The position numbers and the translations under genes were made by a program. This document shows, piece by piece, positions 11,165 to 26,100 of a DNA stretch of 64,000 nt. The stretch covers positions 19,858,501 through 19,922,500 of the forward strand of contig SMMW01000003.1 in the NCBI GenBank assembly GCA_004794655.1, read 5' to 3'. The stretch comes from Marisa cornuarietis. Its lineage: Eukaryota > Mollusca > Gastropoda > Architaenioglossa > Ampullariidae. Numbering within the stretch: the first letter of the stretch is position 1; each line of letters begins with the position of its first letter. Under the pieces are notes generated by a model that searched no databases, was not told the DNA's origin, and saw only the letters and a list, made by a program, of their open reading frames with translations.

Positions 11165-14100
11165 GTACGCTACTTTTGTTTGTGGTCATATGATCTAGAT
11201 GAATCATTGACTGAATGGATATTGGGTTCTGTTCCGCTACAGATGTGTTCACCAACATTCAGATTAAAACTCTCTCGCATTATCTCATAAATATAGACAG
11301 ACTCACAGGGCGGAGGAAACCTGAGTACCCAGAGAAAACCACAGATGGTCAGCCCTGTAAACAGGTGTCACATTCAGAGAGACAACTGCTAGAGATGAGA
11401 GCCATGACACCAGACTTTTCACAGACGAAAACATTTTTATTAAATTATGGAGCAACACATTCCTGTTACGATCTTTTCCAAAATTTTAGAATGGAAGATT
11501 TGACAGGTCTATAATTTTGGAGTGTCTTACAATCAAGATCAGTCTTTTTCAAACGAGGCAGTGGTGAGAAATATATATATATATAATCTATTTGTTTTGA
11601 TATTATGACCAGTAATAAAGGGCTTTATATATATATTTAGTTTGCTACATTTCTGAGTTCTCATTTTACACCATGGAGGTGTAGTACTTAATGATATTGG
11701 TTGCCAAGCAATATTCCAATTTTAATGATTAACCTATTAAGAATTTCTTTCATTTTCATTTCAGGAAAAACTATTTATTTATTGCAAGCAAAGCAGGAAC
11801 TTACTGAAAAGAAGGCAAGCTTCTCTAGTAAGAAGCTGATGGAAAGCAACACTAGTGCCATAGCTAGCATAGCACCTGGAGACTTTGATGGAGATGCTCA
11901 GATGGACCTGCTGCTGTTGAGAAAGACTGAATCCAATCACATTTCAGCTGAAATTCATTGGGGCATTAGTAGGAATAATGCACTGGGTAAGCATTAGTTT
12001 GTGGCCATTTTAGTTCTGTGAGAAGCCACCATCATGTAAAAGCCTAGGTTAAATAGAAGCTGGAAGAAGGTGTGAATGTGGCAGAGTGACAAGGGTAACT
12101 ACCCCATTTATGTCTTTGTAAGCTGATGTTGAGGATAGTTTGTTTAACTATGGAGACCAATGTCACTGGTTCAAGACCTTGGACAACTTCTGCTCACCCA
12201 GCAGCTGCTTTGCCCTGACTTATCAGGGGAGATAACAACAGGAATGGGTAGGGCTCCACCTTCCACATGCTGTAGCCATAGTTGTGGTTCTCAAAGTATT
12301 TCGTATTTAGGACTGCGGACCACTTTACTCATGTAAAAAATACGGCGGACCACCAAGGCCTAAAATCACTCTGTACCGTGAATTTCAAATTTAAATTGCC
12401 GCATTTGTTTCATTACAATTCAAAACTGTCCTTTTGTGACAGTCCTATAGTAATAAGTTGACATAAAATTACATATCTCGTTCTTTATAATTAAAATTTT
12501 AATGCGATGGATGCAGTTTTTTTTGATGAAATATTAAGGTGATAATATCTGGATCAATGTTGGAGAGTTTCAATCTCATGTCAGATTCCATGGTCAACTG
12601 GCTTCTCTTATTTGTTTTTAGTCCCACAAGTGTTGAAAATCCAGTCTCGCAACAGTAAGTTGTTGGAAATGGCAGTAGATGCTTCACAGCGATGTCAGCA
12701 AGTCCACTGTACTCCGATCGTACATGAAGCCAAAAGTCTGTCAAAGATTCTTCAGCAAACAACACTTTCAGTGAAGTATCCGAAGCAAGTTCCACAAGAC
12801 TATCAACAAACATCCCTTGAAGAAAGTTTGGTACTGACCGCTTCAGCTGCATTCATGTTTGTAAATGGAGTTCTGATCTGTTCAGACTTTATCTCAGGCT
12901 CTGGAAAATAAATTCTGAATTGCTCATGCAGACCATGTAGGTGTGATTTGAAGTTCATAACAATCTGCTCATCAATTTCCTGCTGCGACGTCACAACAAA
13001 ACCACAAAGGGTTGGGAATGAGTCAAATTCTCAGCGATCAAGGCGATCACACCACAACCCCAGTTTTATACACACAGTCTTTACTTTGTCTTGAACGTTA
13101 AAGATTGTGACATCTCTGCCCTGCAGGGCTACGTTAAGCACATTCAGACTGCTAAAAATGTCAACCAGGTACACCAGCTGAGCAAGCCATGAAAAGTCAT
13201 GCATGCAGTCCGACAAGTGGAAAGCTTAATGGTCACAGTTGCGCAGAAAACTTTTAACCTTCTCGTGCAAATTGCTTCTGCTTTGCAGCTGGTAAGGGTA
13301 TCAGAAGAACAGAGTGGTTGATTTGGACCTCACTTGCATCTTTTCCTTCCTTCTACATCTTGTTTGCACTTTCACGGTCACCAGCATCACGGGATTTACA
13401 TTTTAACCCAATTGCAACCCCGCGGGCAAATTCACCCGCGTAGCGCGGTCAACGCTTGGTTTCCACCCGGGCAAATTTGCCCGGGGCTTTTTTCTATTTT
13501 TTTACGTTTTAAAATGCGTTGTTTTGGATAAAAAAAATTAATGAATTCGATAGTTGATTCATTTTTCTATCGATTGATCTTTTTATGTCGTAGTTTTTAC
13601 GTCTGACAGTAATTTTCTGCGTTTTCCCAAGGTACCTGTCTTTCTGTTTGGAAAATGACTAGCAAATACCGGGGTAGAAAGTTCGACCGGCAGCTTTGAA
13701 AATTTATATTTATTAACCTACAGTAAAGACAACCATCAGTAATACACCATTTTAAAGAGCATTTTTAAAACATTCACTTGGTGTAAATTTTAAGATACAT
13801 AGGTTTTGTCTTCGAGTATTAAAATCAAATGAAAGATTACGACTGTACACGCTTTAGAACTTTTGGCAATCGCCAGTCGGATATTAACAAAAAAAATTAT
13901 TTACACAAGATATATACAGACATAAAGTACAAAACAAATATATGTTTTATTAGAATATACATTAGAATTTTAATATTACTAACTATTTTCTTCTCCTTTG
14001 CGGTTGTTGAAGTAAAAATCCATGTCAAAGTGAGACGTGCTTCGATTCTCGAACTTTCCTTTGTTTACAAAAAAAATCTTTTGACTTCCTGTCAGTTCAA

Positions 14101-17100
14101 GGGAGGGAATCATGGTAGACGATTTCCCAATGGTTTTAGTAGTTTCCTCCCTTATGTTTTTTTTTTTTTTTTAGGCTCGTCAAACCTCTATAAAAAATTT
14201 TCTGATTGCTCACTATCATGGCATTTTCTATTGGGAATACCATAAAAGTGTGTTTATAAACAAACAAAAAGTAAAGATGTTTCTTTTCTACACAGTTTGA
14301 TCTATCATTATCAATTTAAATTGTTCGTCTACCTCTTTCCGTTAATTTTATATAATTTTTTTGAAAAAGGGGTAAATTCATGGTACCAGCTATGGTTCTA
14401 ACGGCCTCTCAGCCTAGCGTCGGCAATGGATTAAGGTCCCTGATTTCAGCCAGTGATCCATAATAACCCTTTGGCTTGAAAATACTGAGAAAGAATACTT
14501 GGACAGACGTCTTCTCACCAGCATGCGGATTCGGAAAGTGATCAGCCTTTCTTACTGAGGCGGAGCTGTCTTTGCCTGCCTGGTCCCCTTTCATGTTTGA
14601 CCAATTCAGGAAAGGTGGCACATACTAAAAATCTTCAACAGAGCCGTCCTCTTCAGGTACGCGTGTCATGCATCACAGGTCAAGATTCGTAGCCGCCCAC
14701 ATTGACCATCCTTTCAGGCCATTACCAGCTGCAGTGGTAACTTGACCAGTGGACAGTTGGGGTCCCACACAAACTTAACTGAAGTTTTCTACAAGCCTAT
14801 CTGGCGATTTAAACATCACTTTGCTGACATATGATGACTGTCAGCCGCAGACCACTTGACTTATGCCTAACTTTGAGAACCACTGGCCTATAGGGCTCAT
14901 TACCTTCACTTTTTAAAAAGTTTTTTGTATGTATGTGTTGTGTTAATGATATAGTGTGCATTGTATAGTGCTGTACTGTGCATGCACATGTGTGTTCATG
15001 TGTGTAAAGATATTTTTTGCAGTTTGTATAAATAGCATAGAGGTTGTATAGTAGAGGGATGTACTTTATATTATTATATTGTTAAAATTGCTTCTAATTT
15101 TAAATTACACTTTATGTGGTTAATTGTCAGCTTTCTTCATTGTAAGTATTAACTCGGTATCCAGTAAAATATTAAAATACTGTTATCATTTTATTTATCA
15201 TTTGATCTTAAGAATTGTCATGTTGAGGTACAGATGGGAATCTCCCACAAGTAAGTGAACCGACCTTGTATTTAATGTCAGGCGAGTACTAATGATCGAA
15301 GTAGAACACAAATGTATAAATAAGAGGAAGCCATATAAAGAAACCACCTAGATGTGCTATACAAGAACTTCTGTGCTTAATGAACCGTCAGATTGACACC
15401 ATGTGAAGAGCAAAAGTTCAAATTGTGGGCTAGGTGTGAGGGGACTCAAGGGCATTAGAACAGTGGCAGTTAGTTGTTAGCCAGAGCCTGCTTGCCTTGG
15501 GAAGGACCCAAAGGAAATTTTTGAATCCATACACCTGTGAAGAGAGGAATGGGGAAACACCTGTTACTCATGGTAGGGTGTGGCTAGTGATGGTCTTTGT
15601 GATTGGGTGGATGGGCTTACCTTGATTGCACCAGCTAGTTTAGCTGAGAGGGTACATGAGCTTGTGATTGACTAATGCCAATCCTTTTTAGTTTTGGATG
15701 TGTGCAAATGTGGGTCAATGTGATCAAGAGACTATGGCATGGAAGTAAGAGTTTTGGAAGTAAAGGCTAGGAACCTTGAGTAGTGCACAGAACAATAACA
15801 CTACATTGAACCAGTGAACTGCCAGGATTGACCTGTTGTCATGAAGTTGTCAGTGACTACATGGTGGATTAGAACCTTAACAAGCATGTGACCTGCATCT
15901 TGATATCAGCACCAGGACCTGCCTGGTGAGTCACCCTTTCTGCAAAGAGAAAATTTCCAGGGTATCCACTTCTACTCCAACACACTGGAGACAGAGAACA
16001 GACCTGCCAGACTGGTGTTAATCAACTGTAAGGGGCCTTGCTCAGATTGGCTCATGCTGATGTGTGCTGCAGCAACAGTGTACTTGGGTGTTCAGACCAT
16101 TGCTGAAGAAACATTGAGACATCCCTGGGCGATAGGGAATAGTTATTGCTTCCTGAACTTGAAGGGCAATTTGAGCATGCAGACAATAAGATGAAGCCAA
16201 ACAGGGCTTGGCAGTGTTGCTATGTCAACCAGGTGGGTGGGGGGCCTTCACAAGCATGTGACCCACATCTTGATATAAGAAACAGAAGTACAGAACTTGT
16301 TTGCATGGGCAGTGGTAACAACCACCAGAGGTAAGTCAGTGATGTGTGTGGATGGCTGGCTGGTGTAAGAAGTACCAGTGCTGTGTTAGTTTATGAAGGT
16401 ACAAGTTATCTGATGATCTCTGGAACTTCTTTTATTTTGTGAATATTGTGTATTGAGTGTAATTTAACAATGTAATGTTAACAAGGCTCCCGGTCCAGAC
16501 GGGATCTGCGGACGCACCCTCCATCACTGCGCCGAACAACTTAGCGGAGTTTTACAGCATCTATTCCAGCTGTCTGTAGATTCTGGTCATATTCCTGATA
16601 TTTGGAAACTTTCGCACATTGTGCCTGTTCCAAAAATCACTAGGCGCAGTCAACCCAACGACTTCAGACCAGTCGCTCTTACCTCACTCATCATGAAATC
16701 TCTTGAGAAAATTGTAGGAAGCAAGGTAATGACTGCTGTTGATCAACATCTTGACCTGCTGCAGTTTGCCTACAGACCTGGAAGAGGTGTCGATGATGCT
16801 AAGCTGTTTATACTAAATACGCTGTATAAACACCTGGAGAAACTTAAAGCTCATGCCAGGCTTCTCTTTGCTGATTTCTCTTCTGCTTTTAACACTTTGC
16901 AACCTCAGTTGTTAGCAGAGAGTCTAGTCTCAGACTTCCATCTCTCCCACCAACTAACTCTCTGGATTCTGGACTTTTTAGCAAACAGACAGCAGAGAGT
17001 TTCTGTTAATGGTCTTCTCTCAGATCCTGTTGTCACCTGTACAGGTTCCCCCACAAGGCTGCTGTTTGTCTCCACTACTGTTCATACTCTATATTAACAG

Positions 17101-20100
17101 TTGTAGAAGCACTACTGACAGGAGCTTTCTGAAAAAATTTGCTGATGACTCTGCCCTCCTGTCACTTTTGTATGATGATGAACATGTTCACAGTGGCGCT
17201 CTTCCTGACTTTGTCTGCTGGTGTGATGAACATTTCCTTGTCTTGAATGCCTCAAAGACTAAGGAAATGATCTTCGACTTTTGGATGAACAAGCCTGAGA
17301 CAGTCATCAGTACTATCCATGATGATGCCATCGATGTAGTTGACTCTTACAAATATTTAGGTACCATCTTCGACACCAAGCTTAAATAGGACATCAACAC
17401 TGACATGATCCTCCGGACGAGCCAACAACACCTTTACCTCCTACGGAAACTCAAATCTTTCTCTGTCAGCTCTGTCATCCTCACTCGGTTCTATCAGTCC
17501 TTCATTGAGAGTCTTATCACTTTTGTTTTCATCTCCTGGTTCCACAACCCCTCCCTAGCGAACAGGAATAGTCTTGTCTCACTTGTTAATATCTGTTCCA
17601 AGATCACCGGAATCAGTCCGAGGGACTTGGCAGCTTTCTGTCATCAGCAAATCCTTAGGAAGGCATCCCGTATCCTCTCTATTTCTGATCATGTGTTGGC
17701 ACGTGAGTTTTCACTCTTGCGGTCTGGCTGTAGGTACGCGATGCCTGTATGCAAAACCAATCGCCACCGCAATTCCTTCATTCCACGTGCCATTCACCTG
17801 ATCAATTCTATTGGCTGTGATCTGGTACTAGCCTGAGGTGTCCTAAGGTCACCACTTTATCCACTATATTTAATGTTGCTGGGATTGTGTGTGTTGTGTG
17901 TGTGTATGTGTGCATGCATGAGAGAGAGAAAAAATTATTTCAACTTGAATGCATCATCTCCTTTTATATCATGTATTATCTCTTTATATCATATATGTAT
18001 TACTGCTAGTACGAGCATTATTTGGAATTATTATGGATAAATAAAGTGGTATTGTAATTTAAGCACTCTCTAAATATATACATATATTTCATAGCTTGAT
18101 CATAAAATCATGAGTCTTTAAAGAAGGGAACGGCCTGGTTGAGGGCGTGTGATCCATCACAATATTGTTTGTAATTAATACTCTGTATTTTCAGATAAGA
18201 AGTCTTTAATTTTGAGTGAAACTTTGAAAGATCAGCCATCTATTTTTGAGTGAGTAGAATATTTATCATTAATACTAGTTGATTTAAACATGCCTGTCTC
18301 TTAATGCACTGTTTGGTAGTGGTGGGTAGGTAGAGAAGGGGCATCCACCAGCACACAATTTGTGAGAGAAAATATTTAAAGAAAAGAAAGTTTTCTCCTT
18401 ACTCCTCAATTCCACAAATTTGTGCATACACATTATTCATGCTTGCCATAGTGTCGTCCTGTTGTTGATAATTGTGTTTCTTTTTTTTAATGGTGAACTG
18501 TTGGTATGTTGGTAGTCTTTTGTGCAAAGTGCCTCGAGCTTGCCTCCACACAGGGAGATGTTCTACAAATTCAATTTTTATTATGATTGTTTTCTAAAAT
18601 GTCAGTATGCTAGAAACAAGACAAACAATGAAGAGAGAGGCCAGGAATTCTGGAGGAAGCCACACAAGAATGATGACTGCTTTTCAAACCTTATTCAGGA
18701 GACAAAAAGTTGATTAATGTTTGCAGGACAAAGAGACCTCTCATTTAGCAGGGTTGCGACAGTTTTGAAAGATAGGCAAGGGAAGCCAATAGTAATATAG
18801 CACTGCTATCTTATGGTTCCTGTCAGCACACTTTGGCAGCCAGTGCAGCTTACCGAAATCCATACTGCATCAATATTCTGCTTGCCAGAAAACAAAGCAT
18901 GCAGCATTGTTTTAGGTGTTTTGGAATTTATCGAAATTGCAGCTGGGAAGATCAACAAATAAGGATTTATGATAAACCAGCTGAGAAAATACAGATGATT
19001 ATCATAGATTTAGTAGATTCAGCTGACCATCATTAATGTCTCATATAGGCAATCCTGTAAAACTCAAGAAAGAATGACAGACATGCACTGATGTGACATT
19101 ATTGCAGATCCCTTTTGTAGCAAGACTGTATTTAACAATAAATTTTTGTCTTGCCAGATGGTTCATCGTTTAGTTCAAGCTCAAATGGGTTATTGAGACT
19201 TATGATTGGCATTAGAAAGTGTAGATGGAACCTAATGCATATTTTTGATTTCTGAGCTGTTTCCTACATTTATTAATATCATACAAGATATTATTGAACT
19301 GTGGCTGTGTATGTTATGAACAGTGCCAATGGAGATATGATTCCTGACCTTGTAGGAGAAACAGATACAGGATCAAGAGTCTTCTTTGTGTTCAGGTATT
19401 ATATAGATGACAGTATATTCTTTTAAGTTTTACTATGACACTTTAGAAAAGAAGTCCAGAGATCCAGAGGATTTCCTCTTCTTCAGAAAATTTGGCATAT
19501 TAGAAAGTTAGTATAATTTATGAAGTATTATGTCAGCATGCTGTGTTTATCACAAGCTTTAAGTTCATAATTTATAAAATATTATGTCAGCATGCTGTGG
19601 TTATTACAAGTTATAACTTCATAATCTATAAAGTATTTTGTCAGCATGCTGCATTTATTACAAGCTTTAGCTTCATAATTTATAAAGCTGACATAAAGTG
19701 CTGCCCATAGTCATGTAGTCATGTTCTAATTTCTTCTCATTAGAGATTGAAAACTTACTGTAGTGACCTTGCAGGAAATAATTTTATAACTTCTTTCCAC
19801 AATGCTGATGAGAATTCTAGTGTCAAAAAAAGAAGAGTTATTTTTCTCAGATTTTAGAAATCAGTGTCTTTGCAATGAACTTAACACATGTAATTAAAAT
19901 ATTAAAATAATTGTTTTTTGAGGCTGTATTATGACACAGAGTAAAGATCTGAAATGTGAAGGAACAAGTCTATGGAAATGTCAACAAGTTTTATTTTTTT
20001 TAATCTATATTTGTTTTTCAGTACAAACAGGACTTACCATACCAGAAATTTAACATCTGATATTGCTCTTGATCCTTTAAGAATTCCTCAGTCATCAGCT

Positions 20101-23100
20101 TTTGTTGACTTCAATGGGGATCTTGTTCCAGGTAATCACTTCTATTTTCAAGTTACAAAACAGTAGAAATCAAACATTTTGGTCTCTGTGAAAGTTTAGA
20201 GCAAACCTCATTTAATGGTGAAGACACATCGGCACCATGGATTGTTCATGGCAAAAGCACTGGCTGCGTTGCTTTTTGTTGGATTTTTAAAAATTAGTGA
20301 CATGCATCTGCCAAAATAACTGAAAAAGAAATCACTAGTCTGGTGGCATGAACATCCTTCCTTTTAATCTTTGGTGAGAGAGTTTAGCTGCATTTTGCTG
20401 ATGGAAAGGTATATCCACCTAAAGGCTCATGTGATAACAGAAACAGGAACATTGAAGTTCCCTTGTGGTGGTAGCGAGGGATCAGTCACACCAGTCAGTC
20501 AACTGAGTTTGCTCAGTGCAAACAAGTGTACATTAAGACCAGAGAGGAAGTTACACCTGATCACTCTTATTACCTGTGGCTCGTTGGCCAAACCACACGT
20601 GATGATCAGCAGGTGCTGGAACTAGGAGGCTACAGATGAATTACAAGACTGTCTCACCTGTACTGTCTGGGATGCACTGACAGCCCCCTATGCCAATATT
20701 CCTGAGCAGATGGATTTCATCATGTCTTAAATCGCTTTCTGTGAGAGCTGTGCATTCCAATATGCCACACCAAGTCATGTGCCAAAGACAGGCCATGGCT
20801 CAACACCACCCTCAAACTCAGAAAAACTGAAAAAAAAGACAATACAGGTCAGATGAGGCTGCAGCATTCAAATCTTCTGAATATGATCTATTGAAAGTCA
20901 TGTGCAGAGCAAAGTTAGATTTCAAGTGCAGACTTGAGTCAAGTCTCACTTTCTGTCCAGCAACTCTTTAGCTTTGTGGCATGGCCTGCAAACCATCACT
21001 GACTACAGGAAGCCAATATAGTTAACTGATGGGCTCTACCCTCCCTGATAAGCCGTATGAGTTATGTGGTTGTTTTGACTGGGACAACATCACACCAGTG
21101 ACAGCCACAGCCTCAGCATCTATTCATTGGCATCCTTTGTTATAAGTGAACATGAAGCACACAACTTATTCAGGCAGCAAAACAGTGGGCATCTGCTCCC
21201 ACACTTGGGCACCTACATGCTTTTGTTTGAATTCTTAACTTTTGGTCTGCTTTTGGATCCTTGACTTCCTTCTGCAAGAGGTGATCAGCTTGCAGGAAAA
21301 AAATCAGTCGTCAGCGTGAAGCCACCTGTTAAAATTATCACTCTAGCAAAAGTGTTGATTATAAAGTAGATCATTTGTTATCCTTTAATAGTAAATACAT
21401 CATTAAAAGAAAAGCATGTTGTCTGACTGGAACTGGGATGCTGCTGATAGGTGGCCACGAGTCAGGCAGTGACTGATGCAGGTTTTTTTTAAAAATTTGC
21501 TTTTCTTTAGTGTGAGACTATGGTTCATCAATGTTGCGGTCTCAGTTCCACCTGTGAAACAAATTCTCTTGTTACAGATCTGTGTTTGGTATCTGAAAAA
21601 GACGAACGTATAGCATTTGAGATATGGACTGCTAAGGTGAGTTAACAATAAATTAAAGTTTTGCGTCTATATTGTATGATTTGTCTTAAGACTTTTATGA
21701 ATGAGGTGAAGGAATAATAAACATTGTTGCCTTTAGTTATTGCCATTAAAGTGCAGAATATCATAGACAAATAAATATAATCTGTAAATAGACTGTCTAA
21801 TCTCTTGTTTTGAAAGGTTAGTGGTAGTGGATGCAGAGGTTAGTGCAAGTAATGCTGTTGTTGCATGGCTTGTGCTATACCAGCACAGATATAGCACTAA
21901 AACTGCAGTAACACCACAAGACCATCATTCTCATTCATTTAAAAATTAAAAAAGAAATTAATATTGATACTCTTAAGAGATGTGAGATCTTGTGCATCCA
22001 GTCTACATGAAAAAGAATAAAGACTTGAAAGTTTATATATCATGGTATATACTATATATATATATGGTCATTAACATTTCACATTGTATTTGAAGCATGT
22101 ATGTGGTAAAGATTTTTATTTATGTCAGAACGGAAATTTTGAGCGGAGCAATACCATTTATTCACCAGAGGCGCTCAAAGTCTCAGGCCGTGCTTCATTC
22201 TATGACCTGAGTAAGAGCATGTGATTTTCTGCTACTGTGTCTGTGGGTCTGATACTTTTCCTTACAGTTTTGTAAAGCAAGTTTTAGGAAAATAAAAACT
22301 TAAAATTAAACATTGAAGATTATCATTTTCATATTTTCAGAAGTGTTTCTTTCAAACTTAAGGGATTTATTTGTCTTAGTATTCTTTTAGTAGAAGTTGT
22401 AGTAGATATCCTTTAGTGGTGGCTTTAGTTTAAAGAATTTTAAATTTCAATAGGGTACTGTGCCATTGGGTAGTACCATCCAAATTGGAGTGGAAAACAG
22501 TAGTATCATTTACAGTGAAATACAGTAGTATCTTTTTAGCTGTCAAATAGTCTTAGCAGTGAGGCTAAAAAAAGAAAAGAAAAGAAGAAGTGAATAATAG
22601 TTTCTATCCTGAAAAATAATGTGATAATAATACAATAATAATAATAATAATAGTGAAGATTTTTATAGCGCATATTCACACTCATAGAGAGCATGCTCTT
22701 AGCGCTTAAAACGAGGAAGAGACGTGGACTAAGTAGACACAGAACAAAGGGGACGAAAGAAAACGACAGTACTGACGAAACAGAAAACAAAAGGCATCAA
22801 GTAACAGGAACAGAGAAATATAGTGATTCTGCGAGAAAGATGGGTAAAGTAGCAAGAGGGAAGGGGGCGGGGTTAAGAAGGACTAGCATTGTGTGGACTG
22901 TGTTAGGAGTAATGCTCAAGGAAGAGGTGCGTTTTCAGTGCAGATTTGAAAGATTCAGTTGTAGGAAGGTGGCGGATATGGAAAGGAAGAGAGTTCCATT
23001 GTTTTGCAGCACAGTAGCCAAAAGTCCTGTGACCATATGTTGTTCTGGTGACAGGAACCGTTAGGATAAGGTCGTCAGACGAAGAGCGTAGTTGTCTGGA

Positions 23101-26100
23101 CGGAGAGTAAGGGATGAGAAGTTCTGAGAAATAGTCAGGACAGGAGCCAGCAAAGAAATTAAAACACAGCACAGACAGTTTGTACTGAATGCGAGAACGG
23201 ATGGGTAGCCAGTGTAGAAAACGAAGGAGAGGAGTGACATGGTCCCGTTTCCTTGCTCTAAGCACCAGACGCGCAGCGGAGTTCTGTACTCTCTGTACTC
23301 TCAATAATATTCTTTCAAAATATTTCTCTGACAAATTAGAAAATGTTAACTGTGTGCAGTTGTAAATATTACCAATGACCTTTTGAAATTGCATAATTTT
23401 ACTTTTTAATAGGATTTTAAACAATGAAAGATGTATAACAAAAAAACTTTTACATTTCAGATGATAACCAAGAAATTAATATTATCCTGCCAGGGTGCCT
23501 TGATAATAATTGTGAACATAGTGCCATTTTTGTCTGGGGTCGTGGAAACGTAAGTTCATGATTAACACTGAGCCTGATTGCACCTGTATTGTCGTCATGT
23601 GTGATCTTTAGTTGCTCCACGAGTAGTGGTCAGAATTATGCAGTAAATCATCCAGGCCCAATGAGTTAATAAGAAAACTTCTTACGTAGATGCTTGTGAA
23701 CCATTGTGCTTGTGTGCATCATGCATATACCAATAAGCAGATAAAATAGTAGGCTTTAAATCTTTCTGTTTATAATTTTTATTTAACTAAGTAATTAAAA
23801 GTTTTAAGAGCAGTCTTTACAGACAAGAATATAATGGTACTTCGAGTCTCAATTTAGAGCAGGGAATGTTGATGGGTCTTTTTGAGGCAGTTACTATCAT
23901 GTCAGCAATACATACATAGCTGATCAACCAAAAGGTGAAAATGTTAAAGGCATGTCCTGACATTTTGATAGGGAGGTTTGTTGTTTTTTGAATTTGTTGT
24001 TTTGTTTTTGGTTTTTTTTATAGTGGACTCAGGTAATAATGGATTTCAACACTTGGAATTTCTTTACTGAATCTCTTCCACTCTCCTGGTTAGAAGTCCC
24101 CATGGCACTGCGTTTTGGTGACTACAATCTAGATGGATTCCCAGATGCTGTCGCAGTTTTAAAGTCATCTAGGTTTGTTGACAGATTACTCTAGTATTTG
24201 CTTACTCTGATATGTATTAATAAGTGTTGAAACCAAAACTCCTATTAACACCTTCACCAAAAATATGGAAACAGCTGTAAGCTGTCTTAATCATGAAGTC
24301 TATCTAGAGAAGTCCTACACTGCGTCATTGTCTTAAACAGCACCATGTCAGAGTATATCAAGCATGTTCTGTCATTGTGTTTCTGAAAAAAGAAAAGCAT
24401 CAGTGACATTAAAGGTGATAAGATAGACTGTTTTTGTGACTGTTTTTGTCATTCACTTTTGCAATGAAAATGATAGCTGTTCTTAGGAAAAGCTTTTTCA
24501 TGAGGTTGTACTTGAAAACTATTAGCTGAAAGTTGTGTGCTTTGGATGAGACTAGCATATACTATAGTGAATTATTTCATACTCATTAGATGTATTGCAT
24601 TTTGGGTAAGATGTGAATCTAAAGTGTCTTGTTAATTTGAAGACGATGTTTACAGAAACAATAGCTATGCGGCTTTCCTGTTACTCAACACCCCATGCAG
24701 TTCATGTGAAGGATTCTCTAGAACATTCCAGATCAACTTTGACCAGCCTCTGGTTCCAGAGTCACAGCATCCACTGCTTTGTGCCTTCTATGACTTTATG
24801 GAAAATGTAAGTGTTTACCTGACTGAAAAAAAGAAAAAGGCAACAATGCTAACGTTAATATCAAAACATGCCTTGCTTCAGTTTTGAATTATACATCATG
24901 GATTATAATCATAGGAATTTTCAGACCTTGCCACTCCCCCAGTCTCTCTCTCTCTCTATATATATATATACAATTTTAAGTGAGTTGACAAACCAAAGGG
25001 TGAAAAGGTTGAAGACATGTAGACTTCATCTTTACCTCTGCTGGTAAACTGCTGAGATTTCCATATGTATTTATATCAAGGCTGTTCTTCCCAAGCTTCT
25101 CCCAAGATTTACAGCTATTCCTATATATTCTTATCTCCCCTTGAAAGTTTTGTTTGGCAGCAGCTCACGGGTCATAAGGAGGTTAATGATCTTCTCAAGC
25201 ATTACCAGTCAACCTATAGTAAGTCATGCAGCACTGAGCTTTAGTTCAAGCAGTGAATGATCTATTGAATGCTTCTGATCATGGAGATGTGTCATCACTT
25301 GTCTACAGCACTTAATAGCATTGGCTTTCATTGACTTTGGGGATTCATGTCTTAGTGCACAGATGGTATGAATCATACTTTACCAAAATGTCACCAGCTG
25401 TTGGAAAGATTCCCCTGTTTTTCTTATGTTTGGGTTTAAAAAAAATGGGTCTATACTGGGACCAGTTCTGTTCACCTTTTACTTGCATCATCTAGGTTCA
25501 TTTGATCTGGCAGTCATCTTTATCACTTCTGTTGTACAGTTGTACAAGGGCAGTCCGGTGGTGCACCGATGAGTGCCTGTCACCAATACAGTGAAGGTTG
25601 CTTGTCCTGGGTTCAGCTCTCGTCTCGGGCACGCTGTTCTTTCTCTGCATGTGGCATCTTTTTACAGGGCTGGCTGCCTTGCCGTACTATAACCTTAGCT
25701 CCTGGTTCGGCATAAAACACCAATCTCCCCCCACCCCAAGTTGTACAATTTTGCATGGCAGAATGAATACCGATTAATAATCTGAAGATGAAAAAAAAAC
25801 AAGGTCGTGCTGGTTGCCAAGAAGCACAAACTGTCAAGAAGCAAGCGTGTCTTTGCTCAAGATTTTGAATCAGCATGTATGTAACTTAGGTGTGTTGCTA
25901 GATGCACAGCTGTTTAGGGAAGAATTTATCAATGAGCTCTGTAAAGTATTAAATGTTCAACAACAATATATTGGAAAGCTTTGGAGGCATCTGTCTCATG
26001 ATACAACCAACAAACTCACAATGTCGCTTATTCTCTCCCAAGTTAATTAGTATAATGTTATTGTTATGGAGTTCTCTGATGAGACGCGAAGCAAAACCTC

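Larger units (their letters stand above)
12282..14885 (-). mobile_element. hAT-superfamily DNA transposon, decayed
   Basis: 2.6 kb in ITFG1 intron 2. Left end TTGTGGTTCTCAAAGTAT; right end, read on the other strand, CAGTGGTTCTCAAAGTTAGG, a typical hAT terminus. The flanks are GCCATAG (12275-12281) and GCCTATAG (14886-14893), an 8-bp target duplication with one base lost. Subterminal blocks (ggactgcggaccact / tggtctgcggctg) also match. The minus-strand frames inside are pieces of a hAT transposase. The middle (about 13330-14640) carries no recognisable transposase and may include later insertions. Confidence 0.85.

Noticed and set aside
13440..13500. Bacterial rho-independent terminator or bacterial insert
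   Set aside because: The palindrome plus T run looks like one, but both sides are animal transposon and intron sequence with no bacterial gene.
17009..17836. Functional reverse transcriptase gene
   Set aside because: Frame change near 17040 and an in-frame stop at 17386-17388; a dead LINE copy.
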